Source of the DNA: Clostridiales bacterium
GTDB taxonomy: Bacteria > Bacillota > Clostridia > Christensenellales > HGM11417
Direction: 5' to 3'
Assembly: GCA_012519285.1 (NCBI GenBank)
Contig: JAAYQN010000017.1
Span: 1-62,727, forward strand
Length of the DNA stretch: 62,727 nt
Below are positions 27,409 to 37,337 of the stretch, piece by piece. Position numbers and translations under genes: made by a program. How positions within the stretch are numbered: the stretch's first letter is position 1; every line of letters begins with the position of its first letter. Below the pieces are notes generated by a model. The model was not told where the DNA came from and did not search any database. It worked only from the letters and a program-made list of their open reading frames with translations.

Positions 27409-28595
27409 ACTATGACGACAAGATAAGCCAAAAATTGAAAATGATAAAGCCCTCGGGGATAAGGAAGTTCTTCGACCTCGTGCTGGAGGAAAAGGACGCC
27501 GTCTCCCTCGGCGTGGGCGAGCCCGACTTCGTCACGCCGTGGAGCATTAGGAACGCTGCCATAAAATCCATTCAGAAGGGCTATACCCAATATACCTCCA
27601 ACAGCGGCATGCTGGAGCTGAGGGAGAAGATTGCCGAGTACTTAAATGTAAGGTTCGGCCTTTCCTACGACCCAAAATCCGAGGTCGTGGTCACGGTGGG
27701 CGCCAGCGAGGCCATCGACCTCGCGCTCCGCTCAATAATAAATGACGGCGACGAGGTGATAGTCCCCGAGCCCTCATACGTATCCTACTTCCCTTGCGTC
27801 ATCATGAGCGGGGGGATACCCGTGCCCGCCGAATGCAGGGCGGAAGAGGGCTTCAAGCTTTCCCCTGAGGCCCTCAGGAGAAAGATAACCAAAAAGACCA
27901 AGGCGCTTATTCTGTCCTATCCCAATAACCCCACGGGGGCAATAATGGATGCAGGCAGCCTCGAGGCAGTCGCCGAGGTGGCGAGAGAGCGCGACCTTCT
28001 GGTCATCTCCGACGAGATATACGCCGAGCTCACCTACCTCGGAAAGCACATATCCATCGCATCGCTCGACGGTATGAGGGAGCGCTGCATAGTGATAAAC
28101 GGCTTCTCCAAGGCGTTTGCCATGACGGGCTGGCGGCTCGGGTATTTTGCCGCGCCCCAGCCCCTCGCGCGCGCCATGCTCAAGCTCCACCAGTACGTGA
28201 TAATGTGCGCTCCCACGAACGCCCAGCACGCCGCCCTCCAGGCGCTGACGGAAGGGCTTTCCGACGGCTTTGCCGCCGTCGAGGAGATGAAGGAGGAATA
28301 CGACAGGAGAAGAAGGTTCATTGTCGATGCCTTCAACGGCATGGGCCTGGAGTGCTACCAGCCTTACGGGGCGTTTTACGTCTTCCCCAAGGTGTCCTCA
28401 ACGGGGCTTGACGGCAAGCAGTTTGCCGAAAAGCTGCTAAAGGCAAAGAAAGTGGCGGTGGTGCCGGGGATAAGCTTTGGCGAGTGCGGCAAGGATTTTA
28501 TCAGGTGCAGCTACGCTTATTCCATGAAGGCGCTGATGTACGCCGTGGAAAGGATAGGGGAATTCGTCGAGGAGCTCAAGGCGGGCAGGCTGTAG
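27405..28595 (+). CDS. PLP-dependent class I/II aminotransferase
   Basis: VGEPDFVTPW, YPNNPTGA, NGFSKAFAMTGWRLGY. Confidence 0.92.
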   Translation: MNYDDKISQKLKMIKPSGIRKFFDLVLEEKDAVSLGVGEPDFVTPWSIRNAAIKSIQKGYTQYTSNSGMLELREKIAEYLNVRFGLSYDPKSEVVVTVGASEAIDLALRSIINDGDEVIVPEPSYVSYFPCVIMSGGIPVPAECRAEEGFKLSPEALRRKITKKTKALILSYPNNPTGAIMDAGSLEAVAEVARERDLLVISDEIYAELTYLGKHISIASLDGMRERCIVINGFSKAFAMTGWRLGYFAAPQPLARAMLKLHQYVIMCAPTNAQHAALQALTEGLSDGFAAVEEMKEEYDRRRRFIVDAFNGMGLECYQPYGAFYVFPKVSSTGLDGKQFAEKLLKAKKVAVVPGISFGECGKDFIRCSYAYSMKALMYAVERIGEFVEELKAGRL

Positions 28596-28692
28596 TAATA
28601 AAACGGCACGCTTATGCGTATTATATATTGTAAAACCGGCCTGACAGGGGCGGGAAAAAGCGCTGATGGAGGCTTCTTTTCCCGCATTAAAA

Positions 28693-28721
28693 TTGACAAA
28701 GCCCGACAAAAGTAATATAAT
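28693..28721 (+). promoter_or_regulatory. promoter upstream of greA leader
   Basis: TTGACA (28693-28698), 17-nt spacer, TATAAT (28716-28721). Confidence 0.8.
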
Positions 28722-28750
28722 AATTTGACGGATTCGGAGGAACTTTTCGT

Positions 28751-28787
28751 AATATTTACAGTTTGCCTGTAAATATTATATTTTTCT
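28751..28787 (+). terminator. terminator-like hairpin in the greA leader
   Basis: AATATTTACAG-TTTGC-CTGTAAATATT followed by ATATTTTTCT. Confidence 0.6.
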
Positions 28788-28863
28788 ATATTTTTGCGGC
28801 GCAGTCAGAAAATCCGGATGCCCGCCCTTCTACCCAAGGGTAAAAATGATGGAGGTTGCATGT

Positions 28864-29340
28864 ATGTCAAAAGAAGTGTACTTGACGCCTAAAGGCTACG
28901 AGGAATTGGAAAAGAAGCTTGAGTACCTCAAGGTCATTTGCAGGAGGGAGGTCGCGGAGAAGATTAAGGCCGCGAGGGAATTCGGGGACATCTCGGAAAA
29001 CGCCGAATACGACACCGTCAAGGAAGAGCAGGCGATGATAGAGGGGGAAATATACGAGATCGAGCAAAAATTAAAATCCGCCAAGATCATTAACGAGGAA
29101 AACATCGATACCAGCGAAGTCAACCTGGGATGCACCATAACTTTGTTCGATTTCGAGTATAAAGAGGAGATCACCTATAAAATCGTAGGCACTGCCGAGG
29201 CAGACCCCTCAAAGAACATGATAAGCAACGAGTCTCCTGTTGGCAAGGCAGCCTTAGGCAAGCACAAGGGCGACATCATCATCGTCGATACCCCGGGCGG
29301 AAAGAGCAAGTTCCAGATTCTCGATATCAGGGTTAAATAA
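28864..29340 (+). CDS. greA: transcription elongation factor GreA
   Basis: LTPKGYEELEKKLEYLK...AREFGDISENAEYD; start refined to 28864 after GGAGGTTGC. Confidence 0.95.
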   Translation: MSKEVYLTPKGYEELEKKLEYLKVICRREVAEKIKAAREFGDISENAEYDTVKEEQAMIEGEIYEIEQKLKSAKIINEENIDTSEVNLGCTITLFDFEYKEEITYKIVGTAEADPSKNMISNESPVGKAALGKHKGDIIIVDTPGGKSKFQILDIRVK

Positions 29341-29349
29341 GAGGTTGAA

Positions 29350-30852
29350 ATGGAAGAAAACATCAGGGCCGAGGACCAGGTTTCCCAGCAGGACGAGCAG
29401 CTTGACTTAAACGAGATCATTCGCATTCGCCAGGAAAAGCTTTTCGAGCTGACAAGGGAGGGCAAAAACCCTTTTGAAGAAGTCAGGTACGAAAAGACCC
29501 ACACCTCAAAACAGATAAAGGATAACTTCGAGAGCCTTCAAAACGCCGAAGTCTCTGTGGCCGGCAGGATAGTGAGCAGGCGGGTCATGGGAAAGGCTTC
29601 TTTCTGCCATATCCTCGACGGAGAAGGGACCATTCAGCTTTACGTCAGGAGCAACGATGTGGAGGACTACGAGGGATTTAAGAAGCTCGACATCGGCGAC
29701 ATCATAGGCGCGTCGGGCAACGTGTTTAAAACCAAGACTGGTGAGATCTCCGTGCACGTAAAGAGCCTAAAACTCCTCGCCAAGTCGCTCTACCCCCTGC
29801 CTGAAAAATACCATGGCCTGCGCGACCCCGACCTTCGGTACAGGCAGAGGTACCTCGACCTCATCGCTAACCCCGAGGTCAAGGAAACGTTTAAGGTTCG
29901 CTCAAAGGTTATATCCGCCATCAGGGAATACCTTGACGGTCTTGGCTTCGTCGAGGTGGAAACGCCTGTCTTGAACATAATCCCGGGCGGGGCAAACGCC
30001 AAGCCCTTTATAACTTTCCATAACACATTAAACCTCAGCATGTACTTAAGGATTGCCCCCGAGCTGTACTTAAAGAGGCTGATCGTGGGCGGATTTGAGA
30101 AGGTGTACGAGCTCGGTCGCATGTTCAGGAACGAGGGAATGAGCGTAAAGCACAACCCCGAGTTTACCATGATAGAGCTGTATCAGGCGTACGCCGACTA
30201 CAACGACATGATGAGGCTTACCGAAGAGATATACGGCCACGTGGTGGACAGGCTGGGCACAGGCTACGGGATAACCTATCAGGGGCAAAAGATAGACCTT
30301 AAGCCCCCCTACGAGAGGCTCACCATGATTGAGGTCGTGAAAAAATACGCCGGTCTGGACTTTGATCGGCTCGACGCGGGGCAGGCAAAACGGATACTTG
30401 CCGACAAGGGGCTCGACACCCAAAAGAGCGACACGTGGGGAGAGCTTTTATACCTTGCCTTCGACCAGCTGGTGGAGGACAAGCTCATCCAGCCCACGTT
30501 CGTCATAGACTATCCCATAGAGGTTTCGCCGCTCGCCAAGAGGAAAAAGGGCGACCCGCGCCTTGCCGAGCGCTTCGAGTTTTTCGTGATGGCGAGGGAG
30601 ATGGGCAACGCCTACAGCGAGCTCAACGACCCAATAGACCAGAAGGAAAGGTTTTTAAGGCAGGCTGCGCTGCGCGAGAGTGGCGACGAGGAGGCACAGA
30701 TGTACGACGAGGACTTTGTCATCGCGCTCTCTTACGGCATGCCTCCCACGGGGGGGCTGGGCCTCGGGGTGGACAGGCTGGTGATGCTGCTCACAGACAG
30801 CTCGTCCATCCGCGATGTCATACTCTTCCCCACGATGAAGCCCAAAAAGTAA
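29350..30852 (+). CDS. lysS: lysyl-tRNA synthetase, class II
   Basis: [60 protein letters not shown]. Confidence 0.97.
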   Translation: MEENIRAEDQVSQQDEQLDLNEIIRIRQEKLFELTREGKNPFEEVRYEKTHTSKQIKDNFESLQNAEVSVAGRIVSRRVMGKASFCHILDGEGTIQLYVRSNDVEDYEGFKKLDIGDIIGASGNVFKTKTGEISVHVKSLKLLAKSLYPLPEKYHGLRDPDLRYRQRYLDLIANPEVKETFKVRSKVISAIREYLDGLGFVEVETPVLNIIPGGANAKPFITFHNTLNLSMYLRIAPELYLKRLIVGGFEKVYELGRMFRNEGMSVKHNPEFTMIELYQAYADYNDMMRLTEEIYGHVVDRLGTGYGITYQGQKIDLKPPYERLTMIEVVKKYAGLDFDRLDAGQAKRILADKGLDTQKSDTWGELLYLAFDQLVEDKLIQPTFVIDYPIEVSPLAKRKKGDPRLAERFEFFVMAREMGNAYSELNDPIDQKERFLRQAALRESGDEEAQMYDEDFVIALSYGMPPTGGLGLGVDRLVMLLTDSSSIRDVILFPTMKPKK

Positions 30853-30862
30853 AGGTGGAAAA

Positions 30863-31798
30863 ATGGATTTAAGGGTAACCAAGGAGAGGCTCAACGACCA
30901 CTTAAGCTACGATTGGTGGAAGTACATCGCCATACTGGTCGCCAGCATTTTTTTCTGGAGCCTGATATTCACCATGACTTCGCCACGGCTCACCTCAGAC
31001 AAGAAGATGGAGGTATTTTTTATCGTGGACGGGTACGACGCCGATGGGGCGGAGAGAGTGCGCGCCAGGCTTTACGATTACCTCTCGCAGGATTTTGTCG
31101 ACCTCTCTTTTAACAGCTACAGCGCCAGCGACGAATACACTACCAGCCAGGTGCTGACCGCAAGGATATCCATCAGGGAAGGGGACCTGTATGTCTTCGC
31201 TTATTCCGACAAGGCAAAGGAGAACACCTTCGGCGTCTACGTGGATAGGGACTTGTTTGTCGATTTCGAGACGCTGATTGCCGATGCAAAGGCCTTCGGC
31301 GCCGACGTCATGAGCGAGGAGCAATTCAATGAGCTCAACGTGGGAAAGAGGGAGTACCGCACGCCCGAGAGGCTTCGCGAGGGATATCAGAGTTACGTAA
31401 GGACCAGGCAGCGCGCGTTGGCGGAAGCGGAAAAGCTCGAGAGGTTTATTCAGATGTACGGCGAAGCGGAAGGCGAGCCGCTCTTTTTGAGGTACAGCCG
31501 CAACCTGGTGACCAGGGAGCTTTTCCCGGAGGAAAACCTGTCCCTGGGCGAGGAAAAGATATGGGGTCTCAACTTCAATGCCTTTGCCGAAAACATATCG
31601 GACTTCAACAACTACGGCTTCATATATTCGGGGGTAAACCCGCAGACCGGCTCAATCTATCCCATCAGATACGCGATGGGCTTCGTGTCCTTCAAGAATG
31701 AAAACATGCCCCTTTACTACGAGAACCTCGCGGTAATAAACTTCTTTATCGAAACCTTCTATCAGCCCGAGATAGACAGGCAGGCAGAGGGGGCTTAA
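30863..31798 (+). CDS. hypothetical protein with N-terminal TM
   Basis: WWKYIAILVASIFFWSLIF TM segment; no confident family assignment. Confidence 0.6.
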   Translation: MDLRVTKERLNDHLSYDWWKYIAILVASIFFWSLIFTMTSPRLTSDKKMEVFFIVDGYDADGAERVRARLYDYLSQDFVDLSFNSYSASDEYTTSQVLTARISIREGDLYVFAYSDKAKENTFGVYVDRDLFVDFETLIADAKAFGADVMSEEQFNELNVGKREYRTPERLREGYQSYVRTRQRALAEAEKLERFIQMYGEAEGEPLFLRYSRNLVTRELFPEENLSLGEEKIWGLNFNAFAENISDFNNYGFIYSGVNPQTGSIYPIRYAMGFVSFKNENMPLYYENLAVINFFIETFYQPEIDRQAEGA

Positions 31799-31851
31799 AA
31801 AAGAGCGGCATTATCGCGAGAGGGGCGAGCTGTCCCCTTTTTTGGCGTTAT

Positions 31852-33198
31852 ATGAGGATTAAAATTGACATACACAATATGCCAATATACGAGGCAGCCT
31901 GCCGCTATGGCGGCTGCCGTTTTCATATGCCGGGCCATAAGGCGGCGCCCGTAATGAAGAAGTTTTTCGGCAGGGCGGCCAGCCTGGACATAACCGAGCT
32001 CTCTTTTTCGGACAACCTCTTGAACGCAAAGGGCGCCATCCTCGAGGCGGAGATGCTATGCGCCAAGCTTTACGGTGCCGAACGGGTAAAATTTGGCACC
32101 TGCGGCTCCACCGTAAACATCCTCTCTTTAATCCACAGCCTGCGCCCTTTGGGCGGAAAGCTGATAATTCAGAAAAATTCCCATGTCTCGGTATACTCTG
32201 CCCTTTTGTTATCAGACATTGAGCCCGTCATCCTCGAATGCTCTATTGATGAGGACGGCATTCCAAAGCACCCTGCGCCCGGGGACGTAAAGGGGGCGGT
32301 GGAGCAAAACCCCGACTGCATTGGCGCTCTCATCACCAGCCCCGATTATTTCGGCTTCTGCGCAGATTTAAGAGGGATAAAAGAGGCATTAAAGGGCAGG
32401 CTGCTGCTCGTAGACGCCGCGCACGGGGGGCATTTGCCGTTAATTTACGAGGGCATATACCTGCCCGCCGACGCCTACGCGGTCTCGGCACACAAGGCAC
32501 TGCTGGGGCTTACCGGCGCAAGTTTTACGGCCTTCAACGATGAAGCGCTCTTTGAGCCCTTTATGGAAAGCTTCAGGATGTTCCATACCTCAAGCCCTTC
32601 CTATCCCGTGCTGGCAAGCCTTGACCTTTCGCGCGAGGGCATGCAAAAAAACGGGCAAAGGCTGCTTAAGGAGCTTGCTGCCGCCTGCGCCGAGCTCAAA
32701 GGCAAGCTGGAAAAGCTTGGCTACGCTTGCGTAAAAAACGACGACCCCGCAAAGCTCGCCGTAAAGCCCCCCAGGGGCAGCGGCCACCATTTGTATAAAA
32801 AGCTGGAAGAAAGGGGAGCCTTTCTGGAGCTTTCCACCCCAAGCTGCGCCTTGGCTCTCCTTTCCGTAACAGATGGCAAGAGGGAGGCGAAAAAGCTCTT
32901 TAAGGTTTTAAAGGAAGTCCTCCCCTTGCTTAAAGATGGCTGCCCGCCGAGGAGCTTTGCGGGCTTTAAGACCCAGAGGGCCATGCCCTACCTCGAGGCT
33001 GCGAAAGCGGAAAGGGAGAGGGTGCCGCTCTCTCAGGCCGTGGGGAGGGTGGCGGCGGCAAACGCCGGGCTTTATCCTCCCTTTTACCCGCTCGTAACCT
33101 GCGGCGAGGTGCTGACGCCCCAGATCTGCGAGGCTCTGGCCGAATGCGGCGAACAGGCGTTTGGAGTTGATTTTCACCATATTTTTGTGGTAAAATAG
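31852..33198 (+). CDS. Orn/Lys/Arg decarboxylase-family aminotransferase-fold protein
   Basis: FHMPGHK, DITEL, VDAAHGGHLPL, VSAHKALLGLTGAS. Confidence 0.88.
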   Translation: MRIKIDIHNMPIYEAACRYGGCRFHMPGHKAAPVMKKFFGRAASLDITELSFSDNLLNAKGAILEAEMLCAKLYGAERVKFGTCGSTVNILSLIHSLRPLGGKLIIQKNSHVSVYSALLLSDIEPVILECSIDEDGIPKHPAPGDVKGAVEQNPDCIGALITSPDYFGFCADLRGIKEALKGRLLLVDAAHGGHLPLIYEGIYLPADAYAVSAHKALLGLTGASFTAFNDEALFEPFMESFRMFHTSSPSYPVLASLDLSREGMQKNGQRLLKELAAACAELKGKLEKLGYACVKNDDPAKLAVKPPRGSGHHLYKKLEERGAFLELSTPSCALALLSVTDGKREAKKLFKVLKEVLPLLKDGCPPRSFAGFKTQRAMPYLEAAKAERERVPLSQAVGRVAAANAGLYPPFYPLVTCGEVLTPQICEALAECGEQAFGVDFHHIFVVK

Positions 33199-33218
33199 AG
33201 GCGGGAAGGGCATAGGCT

Positions 33219-33848
33219 ATGAGAAAAGGCAAGTTTATAACCTTTGAGGGCTGCGAGGGCGTTGGCAAGAGCACGCAGATAAGGGCTCTCAAGGCTTACC
33301 TTGAGGAAAAGGGCATTGACCATATAGTCACTCGCGAGCCCGGAGGTTCCGCGATTGCCGAAAAGATAAGGGACATAATCCTCTCTTCAGAAAACGAGGG
33401 GATGGATTACGCATGCGAGGCGCTGCTTTACGCCGCGGCTCGGGCGCAGCACCTCAAGGACATGGTTATCCCCGCTCTCGAAAGGGGGGCAATCGTGATC
33501 TGCGACAGGTTCGTGGACTCCACCTTCGCCTACCAGGGCATAGCGAGGGACCTGGGCGAGGAGTTCGTGGACCAATTAAACCGCCTTTCTACAAAAGGGA
33601 TAATGCCCGACATTACCATATTTTTGGATTTTCCGCCGCAGCTTTCCTTCAAGAGAAAGGGGGGAGCAGACAGGGAGGACAGGCTGGAAAGCCAGGACAT
33701 GGAGTTTCACGCAAAGGTATACGAGGGGTATAAAATCCTCGCCAGACAGGAGCCCCAAAGGTTTGTGAGCATAGACGCCTCGGGTTCCAAGAATGAGACG
33801 AGGGAAAAGGTGCTCGCGGCGCTTAAAAGCAGGGGCATCTTGGAATAA
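33219..33848 (+). CDS. tmk: thymidylate kinase
   Basis: ITFEGCEGVGKSTQ, TREPGGSAIAEKIRD, CDRFVDSTFAYQG. Confidence 0.96.
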   Translation: MRKGKFITFEGCEGVGKSTQIRALKAYLEEKGIDHIVTREPGGSAIAEKIRDIILSSENEGMDYACEALLYAAARAQHLKDMVIPALERGAIVICDRFVDSTFAYQGIARDLGEEFVDQLNRLSTKGIMPDITIFLDFPPQLSFKRKGGADREDRLESQDMEFHAKVYEGYKILARQEPQRFVSIDASGSKNETREKVLAALKSRGILE

Positions 33849-33865
33849 TAAAAAGGGGGGAATGT

Positions 33866-34204
33866 ATGAAGCTCGTAATGGCCATCGTAAAGCGGGACGA
33901 CAGCAAAACGCTGATCAGGGAGCTCATGGAGAAGGGCTTTCAGGTGACCAGGCTCGCAAGTTCGGGCGGTTTCCTGCGGACCGCCAACCTGACCATAATA
34001 TGCGTCACGCAGGACGAGAGGGTGGACGAATGCCTCTCCATCATAGAGCGCTCCTGCAAGGCGACGAGGATACCCGTGAGCAATCTCACTCCCGAGAGCA
34101 GCTCCTTTTTCATCGCCGGCATGGGCATCAGGCGCGAGGGCGAGGTGCTGTTCGGCGGCGCCACGGTGTTCGTTCTCAACGTGGAGCGCATGGTCAAGTA
34201 TTAG
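33866..34204 (+). CDS. darA: cyclic-di-AMP receptor (DarA/PstA, YaaQ family)
   Basis: MKLVMAIVKRDDSKTLIRELMEKGFQVTRLASSGGFLR; tmk-darA-holB-ricT context. Confidence 0.92.
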   Translation: MKLVMAIVKRDDSKTLIRELMEKGFQVTRLASSGGFLRTANLTIICVTQDERVDECLSIIERSCKATRIPVSNLTPESSSFFIAGMGIRREGEVLFGGATVFVLNVERMVKY

Positions 34205-35161
34205 ATGAAAGTATACGAGTTTTTTAAGGGCACCAAAGCCTTTATTAACTTTTCGGAAAATGCCCAAAGGGGACTGATTCCCCACGCCGCCATAGTGTAT
34301 TGCAGGGACGAATTTTCTCTGCGGGCAATTCTCAAGCTCTTCGCGTGCGCGGTGCTGTGCGAAATGCCTAAAAAGCCCTGCCTCGGCTGCCGCACCTGCG
34401 ACAGGGTTTTAAAGGAAGTGCACCCCGACTGCCTGATTTTCCCCAAAAAGGGCGGCAGGATAAGCGTCGAGGACACAGGAAGGATAATCGGGGAGGTGAG
34501 CTTTCGCCCCTGCGAGGGGGACAGAAAGGTATTCTTGCTGATGAACGGCGAGAGCATGCTCCCTTCGGCGCAGAACAAGCTGCTCAAGACGCTGGAAGAG
34601 CCCCAGGAGCCCGCCTATATCTTTATAGGCACTTCAAACATGGAGAGCCTGCTGCCCACGGTGAGGTCGAGGTGCGCGCTCGTCGAGGTGGAGCTCTTCC
34701 CCCCCGAAAAGATTTTTGCCTTTTTACAGGATTACTGCCCGGCGGGGAACAACAAGGTGGCTGCCTCATCCTGCGGCGGGCTGGTGGGAAAAGCCATCGA
34801 GATGGCGATGAGCTTTGAGTACCTTGAGGTTTACAATCACATCTACGGCATGCTGGACAACCTTAAAACGTCCGACGACGTGTTAGATTATTGCAGGTTA
34901 TTCGCGTCGTATAAGGACAAACAGGAAGTTTTGGACATAATGCAGCTGTACTTTCGGGACATTCTCATGGCAAAGCGAAAGGGCAGGCTCAGGCAGGACA
35001 AGCAGGCGGGCCTTGAAAGGGCGGCGTCAAGCCGCACCGAGAGGCAGCTGATACGCTACATAGAGATGGCGGGCGAGGCCAAGCGAAAACTGCAGCTTAA
35101 CTGCTCGGCCGAGGCCGTTCTTGAGGACATACTGAGCGAAATAGCGAGCGAGGAGGAGTAA
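34205..35161 (+). CDS. holB: DNA polymerase III delta' subunit
   Basis: AQNKLLKTLEEPQEPAYIFIGTSNMESLLPTVRSRC. Confidence 0.9.
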   Translation: MKVYEFFKGTKAFINFSENAQRGLIPHAAIVYCRDEFSLRAILKLFACAVLCEMPKKPCLGCRTCDRVLKEVHPDCLIFPKKGGRISVEDTGRIIGEVSFRPCEGDRKVFLLMNGESMLPSAQNKLLKTLEEPQEPAYIFIGTSNMESLLPTVRSRCALVEVELFPPEKIFAFLQDYCPAGNNKVAASSCGGLVGKAIEMAMSFEYLEVYNHIYGMLDNLKTSDDVLDYCRLFASYKDKQEVLDIMQLYFRDILMAKRKGRLRQDKQAGLERAASSRTERQLIRYIEMAGEAKRKLQLNCSAEAVLEDILSEIASEEE

Positions 35162-35165
35162 TTAT

Positions 35166-36053
35166 TTGGCTACGATAGTTGGAGTACGGTTTAAGCCGGT
35201 CGGAAAAATATATTATTTCTCGCCTTTGGGCGAAGAGCTTAATACAGGCGACGGCGTCATCGTGGAGACTGCGAGGGGCATAGAGTACGGCAAGGTGATC
35301 ATCCCCCCCAAGGAGATAGAGAAGGACAAGATAGTGCAGCCCCTAAAGCCCATAATAAGGAAGGCAACTCCCGAGGACGAGGTGCAGCTTAAGAAGAACA
35401 ACGAAAAAAGGGGCGAGGCCATGAGGATAGCGCGGGAGAAGATAGAAAAGCACGGCCTGCCCATGAAGCTGATAGACTGCGAGTACACCTTTGACAACAA
35501 CAAGGTGATATTCTACTTCATGGCGGACGGAAGGGTGGATTTCCGCGACTTGGTGCGCGACCTCGCTTCGGTGTTCCGAAAGAGGATAGAGCTAAGGCAG
35601 ATCGGCATCCGCGACCAGTCCAAGATGATAGGGGGGCTGGCGCCCTGCGGCAAGCAGTGCTGCTGCGCCCAGTACCTCACCGATTTCAAGCACGTCTCGA
35701 TAAAGATGGCAAAGATACAGCTGCTGTCGCTCAACCCTTCCAAGATAAGCGGGCTGTGCGGCAGGCTGATGTGCTGCCTCGAGTTTGAGAACGACTTCTA
35801 CACCGATGCCTTCCGGAAGATGCCTAAGGTCGGCTCAGAGGTGATAACCCCCGATGGCAAGGGTATCGTTATATCGAACAACCTCCTAAAACTCGAGACG
35901 AAGGTAAAAATTGAACTTCCCGACGGAACCCCCGGCTTTAAGGATTACAAGCTGGAGCAGATCAAGGCAAAAGAATTGATGGCGGAGGACCTTCCCGAGA
36001 ACGGGGAGGGAGAAGAGCTGCAGGATGAAGAGATTAAGAAATTGATTGATTAA
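35166..36053 (+). CDS. ricT: PSP1-domain protein RicT/YaaT
   Basis: GVRFKPVGKIYYF, GGLAPCGKQCCCAQYL, LCGRLMCCLEFE. Confidence 0.92.
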   Translation: MATIVGVRFKPVGKIYYFSPLGEELNTGDGVIVETARGIEYGKVIIPPKEIEKDKIVQPLKPIIRKATPEDEVQLKKNNEKRGEAMRIAREKIEKHGLPMKLIDCEYTFDNNKVIFYFMADGRVDFRDLVRDLASVFRKRIELRQIGIRDQSKMIGGLAPCGKQCCCAQYLTDFKHVSIKMAKIQLLSLNPSKISGLCGRLMCCLEFENDFYTDAFRKMPKVGSEVITPDGKGIVISNNLLKLETKVKIELPDGTPGFKDYKLEQIKAKELMAEDLPENGEGEELQDEEIKKLID

Positions 36054-36054
36054 A

Positions 36055-36085
36055 AAGGGCGGGTGACCCGCCCTTTAAAATCCGC
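36055..36085. terminator. terminator downstream of ricT
   Basis: AAAGGGCGGGTGACCCGCCCTTT hairpin. Confidence 0.7.
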
Positions 36086-36149
36086 CTTTTCCTTCAAACA
36101 AGGCTGTGTCTTGAAAAACTTTCACATATCAAAGAGGGCAACTTAAAAC

Positions 36150-36803
36150 TTACCCCTTATCCTGATAAAACGACATTTTCTCAAGTTCGGCAATGCGTTT
36201 TTCGAGCTCCTCGATTTTGGACCTTAGCTGCCTGTTTTCTTCCTGAATGGGGTCGGGAAGTTTCTGGCTAAGGTCGGACACCTTCTCGTTGCCTATTTTT
36301 ACCACTCTTCCGGGGATGCCCACCACGGTGCTGTTTGGCGGCACGTCTTTGAGTACGACGGCGTTGGCGCCTATCTTGCTGTTTTCGCCCACGGTAATGG
36401 GGCCAAGCACCTTGGCCCCGGCGCTTATCATCACGTTGCTGCATATGGTGGGATGGCGCTTGCCCTTGTCCTTGCCCGTCCCTCCGAGCGTCACTCCCTG
36501 ATAGATGAGCACGTTGTCGCCCACATCGGCGGTCTCGCCGATGACGACGCCCGTGCCGTGGTCGATGAACACCCCTTTGCCAATCTTTGCAGCGGGGTGA
36601 ATCTCTATCCCCGTGAAAAACCTCGCGAGCTGGCTTAAGCACCTCGCGATGAATTTCAGCTTTATCTTATAAAAAAAGTGCGCTATCCGGTATGCCACGA
36701 GCGCGTGGAGCCCCGAATAGGTGAAAAACACTTCAAAAGCGTTCCTCGCGGCGGGGTCCTTTTCCAGCGCTGCCCTGATATCAGCCCTGATGGTCTTGAA
36801 CAT
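36150..36803 (-). CDS. cysE: serine O-acetyltransferase
   Basis: Hexapeptide-repeat acetyltransferase with [43 protein letters not shown]. Confidence 0.95.
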   Translation of the reverse strand: MFKTIRADIRAALEKDPAARNAFEVFFTYSGLHALVAYRIAHFFYKIKLKFIARCLSQLARFFTGIEIHPAAKIGKGVFIDHGTGVVIGETADVGDNVLIYQGVTLGGTGKDKGKRHPTICSNVMISAGAKVLGPITVGENSKIGANAVVLKDVPPNSTVVGIPGRVVKIGNEKVSDLSQKLPDPIQEENRQLRSKIEELEKRIAELEKMSFYQDKG

Positions 36804-37097
36804 AAGCTACCTCATCTCAAATGAATATTCTTCATTTTATAAAAAAACTTCAAAAAAAGCAATCCTTTAGGCTTTATTGGATATATAAACATAATATGCC
36901 AAAAGTATCATTAGGTGAAAACAGGATTACACTGATTTTAAACAAATAAAAAAATCTTTTAAATATGCCATACAGTTGTCATATTTTTTGTAGTATAATA
37001 TGCTTAACCAAAGGTCAGGGGGCTCCGTTATTGCTGAGCCGTTTTTTCAGTCGAAGCAAAAGGCCTTTTATAATAAAAGTTAACAAAGAGGTGTTTC

Positions 37098-37163
37098 ATG
37101 CTCGGCATTTTTATTATATCTATTATTATCTTTTTCTTTATTGAGCTTTCAGGTAAATATTAG
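37098..37163 (+). CDS. candidate 21-aa hydrophobic small protein
   Basis: ATG...TAG encodes MLGIFIISIIIFFFIELSGKY; RBS AAAGAGGTG at good spacing. Confidence 0.4.
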   Translation: MLGIFIISIIIFFFIELSGKY

Positions 37164-37300
37164 TAAGGCGGCAAGGGCTTGCCATTGATGGCAACCATAT
37201 AGATATGGGCTGTTGCGTTATCTCTTTGCCTATGACGCTTTGATGGAAGATTGAGGCAACCCACAAAATGAACTTGCGTTTGCTTGCCATCTCCAAACGA

Positions 37301-37336
37301 AAACGGCTTTGACTTTCTCATCAAAGCCGTTTTCCC
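37301..37336 (-). terminator. terminator of degV-family gene
   Basis: AAAACGGCTTTGA...TCAAAGCCGTTTT, symmetric hairpin. Confidence 0.75.
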
Positions 37337-37337
37337 T

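Noticed and set aside
37163-37300. Considered a known riboswitch (M-box, cobalamin, ydaO) downstream of the 21-aa sORF
   Set aside because: No recognisable consensus core, and the downstream gene is on the opposite strand.
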